Assembly (NCBI GenBank): GCA_013334925.1
Contig: JAAXWP010000009.1
Coordinates: 1-55,063 of the forward strand
DNA length: 55,063 nucleotides
Direction of reading: 5' to 3'
Origin: Chlorobiaceae bacterium
GTDB lineage: Bacteria; Bacteroidota; Chlorobiia; Chlorobiales; Chlorobiaceae
Below, piece by piece: positions 54,430 through 55,063 of the stretch. A model generated the notes under the pieces. It was not told where the DNA came from. It worked only from the letters and a program-made list of their open reading frames with translations, and ran no database searches. The position numbers and the translations under genes are program-made. Numbering within the stretch: the first letter of the stretch is position 1; each line of letters begins with the position of its first letter.

Positions 54430-55063
54430 ATGAAGGAACAGGTGCTGGTCAGCGGTGGAGCCGGGTATATCGGGTCCGTACTGGTAAGACTTTTGCTTGA
54501 AAAAGGCTATCGGGTCAGAGTGCTGGATAATCTGATGTTTGGCGGTGTGCCCATTATCGATCTGCTGAACGATGAGGATTTCGAGTTCATGAAAGGCGAT
54601 GTCCGAAATCCGGACGATGTTCGCCGGGCAATGCAGGGGATGGATCATGTCGTGCATCTGGCGGCGATCGTCGGTGATCCGGCGTGCGCCAAGCAGCCCG
54701 ATCTGGCGCGTGAGGTCAATCTCGATGGCAGCAGGAGGATGTACGACATGGCCAACGAGCTTGGGCTGAAGCGCTTCGTATTCGCCTCGACCTGCAGCAA
54801 TTATGGCAAGATGTCCGATCCCGAATCCTATGTCGACGAAGAGTCGGTTCTCGCGCCGGTCTCTCTGTATGCCGAAACGAAGGTCGCTGTCGAGCAGTAC
54901 CTGCTGTCGCAGCCGAAAACGAACCCCTGCAAGCCAACTTCGCTTCGTTTTTCGACAGTGTACGGCCTGTCGCCCAGGCCCCGCTTCGATCTGACGGTCA
55001 ACGAATTCACCAAGGAGCTTGCACTGGGCAGAGAGCTGGTCGTGTTCGGCGAGCAGTTCTGGC
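54430..55063 (+). CDS. NAD-dependent sugar epimerase/dehydratase (truncated by window edge)
   Basis: Starts at ATG 54430 and stays open for 211 codons to the edge. LVSGGAGYIGSVLVRLLLEKGYRVRVLDNLMFGG is the NAD-binding Rossmann start, followed by HLAAIVGDPACAKQP, STCSNYG and the YAETK catalytic YxxxK, with RFSTVYGLSPRPRFD. Extended SDR of nucleotide-sugar type. It probably continues the operon of the nucleotidyltransferase and LhgO-like genes. Confidence 0.9.
   Translation, partial: MKEQVLVSGGAGYIGSVLVRLLLEKGYRVRVLDNLMFGGVPIIDLLNDEDFEFMKGDVRNPDDVRRAMQGMDHVVHLAAIVGDPACAKQPDLAREVNLDGSRRMYDMANELGLKRFVFASTCSNYGKMSDPESYVDEESVLAPVSLYAETKVAVEQYLLSQPKTNPCKPTSLRFSTVYGLSPRPRFDLTVNEFTKELALGRELVVFGEQFW

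Overview
The window reads as a green sulfur bacterium (Chlorobiaceae) that makes C-20-methylated bacteriochlorophyll (BChl c or e). The main evidence is a BchU-type bacteriochlorophyllide C-20 methyltransferase at 462-1478 and a BchR/BchQ-type B12-binding radical-SAM methyltransferase at 10586-11992. GC content is moderate, codon use is even across most genes, and rho-independent terminators are compact. I did not assign a genus.

Region 1 (1-7500) is core: the tail of an unknown gene, bchU, a Fur/PerR regulator divergent from a YihY-family membrane protein, dnaX and aspS. dnaX is split between two frames at a run of ten A residues that contains the classical slippery heptamer, so the long (tau-like) product needs a shift into the -1 frame. 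Region 2 (7500-10560) is an accessory island: a higB-like toxin gene broken by two amber codons, an intact higA antitoxin, a 218-base tandem duplication, and an AT-richer orphan gene with a PD-(D/E)XK nuclease-like core. Copies of a short motif, CAACAACGTCCC, lie on both sides of that gene in opposite orientations.

Region 3 (10586-27202) is mostly housekeeping. On the minus strand lie bchR, a hotdog thioesterase, two tRNAs, ispD, queA, a fused beta-phosphoglucomutase/GH65 glycoside phosphorylase, a HAD phosphatase-like protein, tmk and an alpha/beta hydrolase. A lipoprotein, a Spy/CpxP-like protein, an SDR, a PsiE-like membrane protein, an unknown helical protein, a Uup-like ABC-F ATPase and an AlkD-like protein follow.

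Region 4 (27400-55063, open at the right edge) is one long plus-strand surface-polysaccharide locus. It starts at a consensus sigma-54 promoter with an upstream dyad, ahead of a WecA-type initiating transferase. It then runs gmd and fcl (GDP-fucose), two FdtA-like ketoisomerases, a FemAB-like transferase, a GNAT acetyltransferase and a DegT aminotransferase (3-acetamido-sugar chemistry), a Wzx flippase, four GT2, three GT4 and one WecG/TagA-type glycosyltransferase, and a Wzy-like polymerase. Interleaved are a methyltransferase, a PIG-L deacetylase, two further FemAB-like proteins, an ATP-grasp ligase and an exosortase-associated type of polysaccharide deacetylase. A sugar nucleotidyltransferase, an LhgO-like oxidase and a cut-off NAD-sugar epimerase close it. 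The logic is Wzx/Wzy-dependent synthesis of a fucose- and amino-sugar-containing polymer; the FemAB and ATP-grasp genes suggest, without proving, acyl or aminoacyl decoration.
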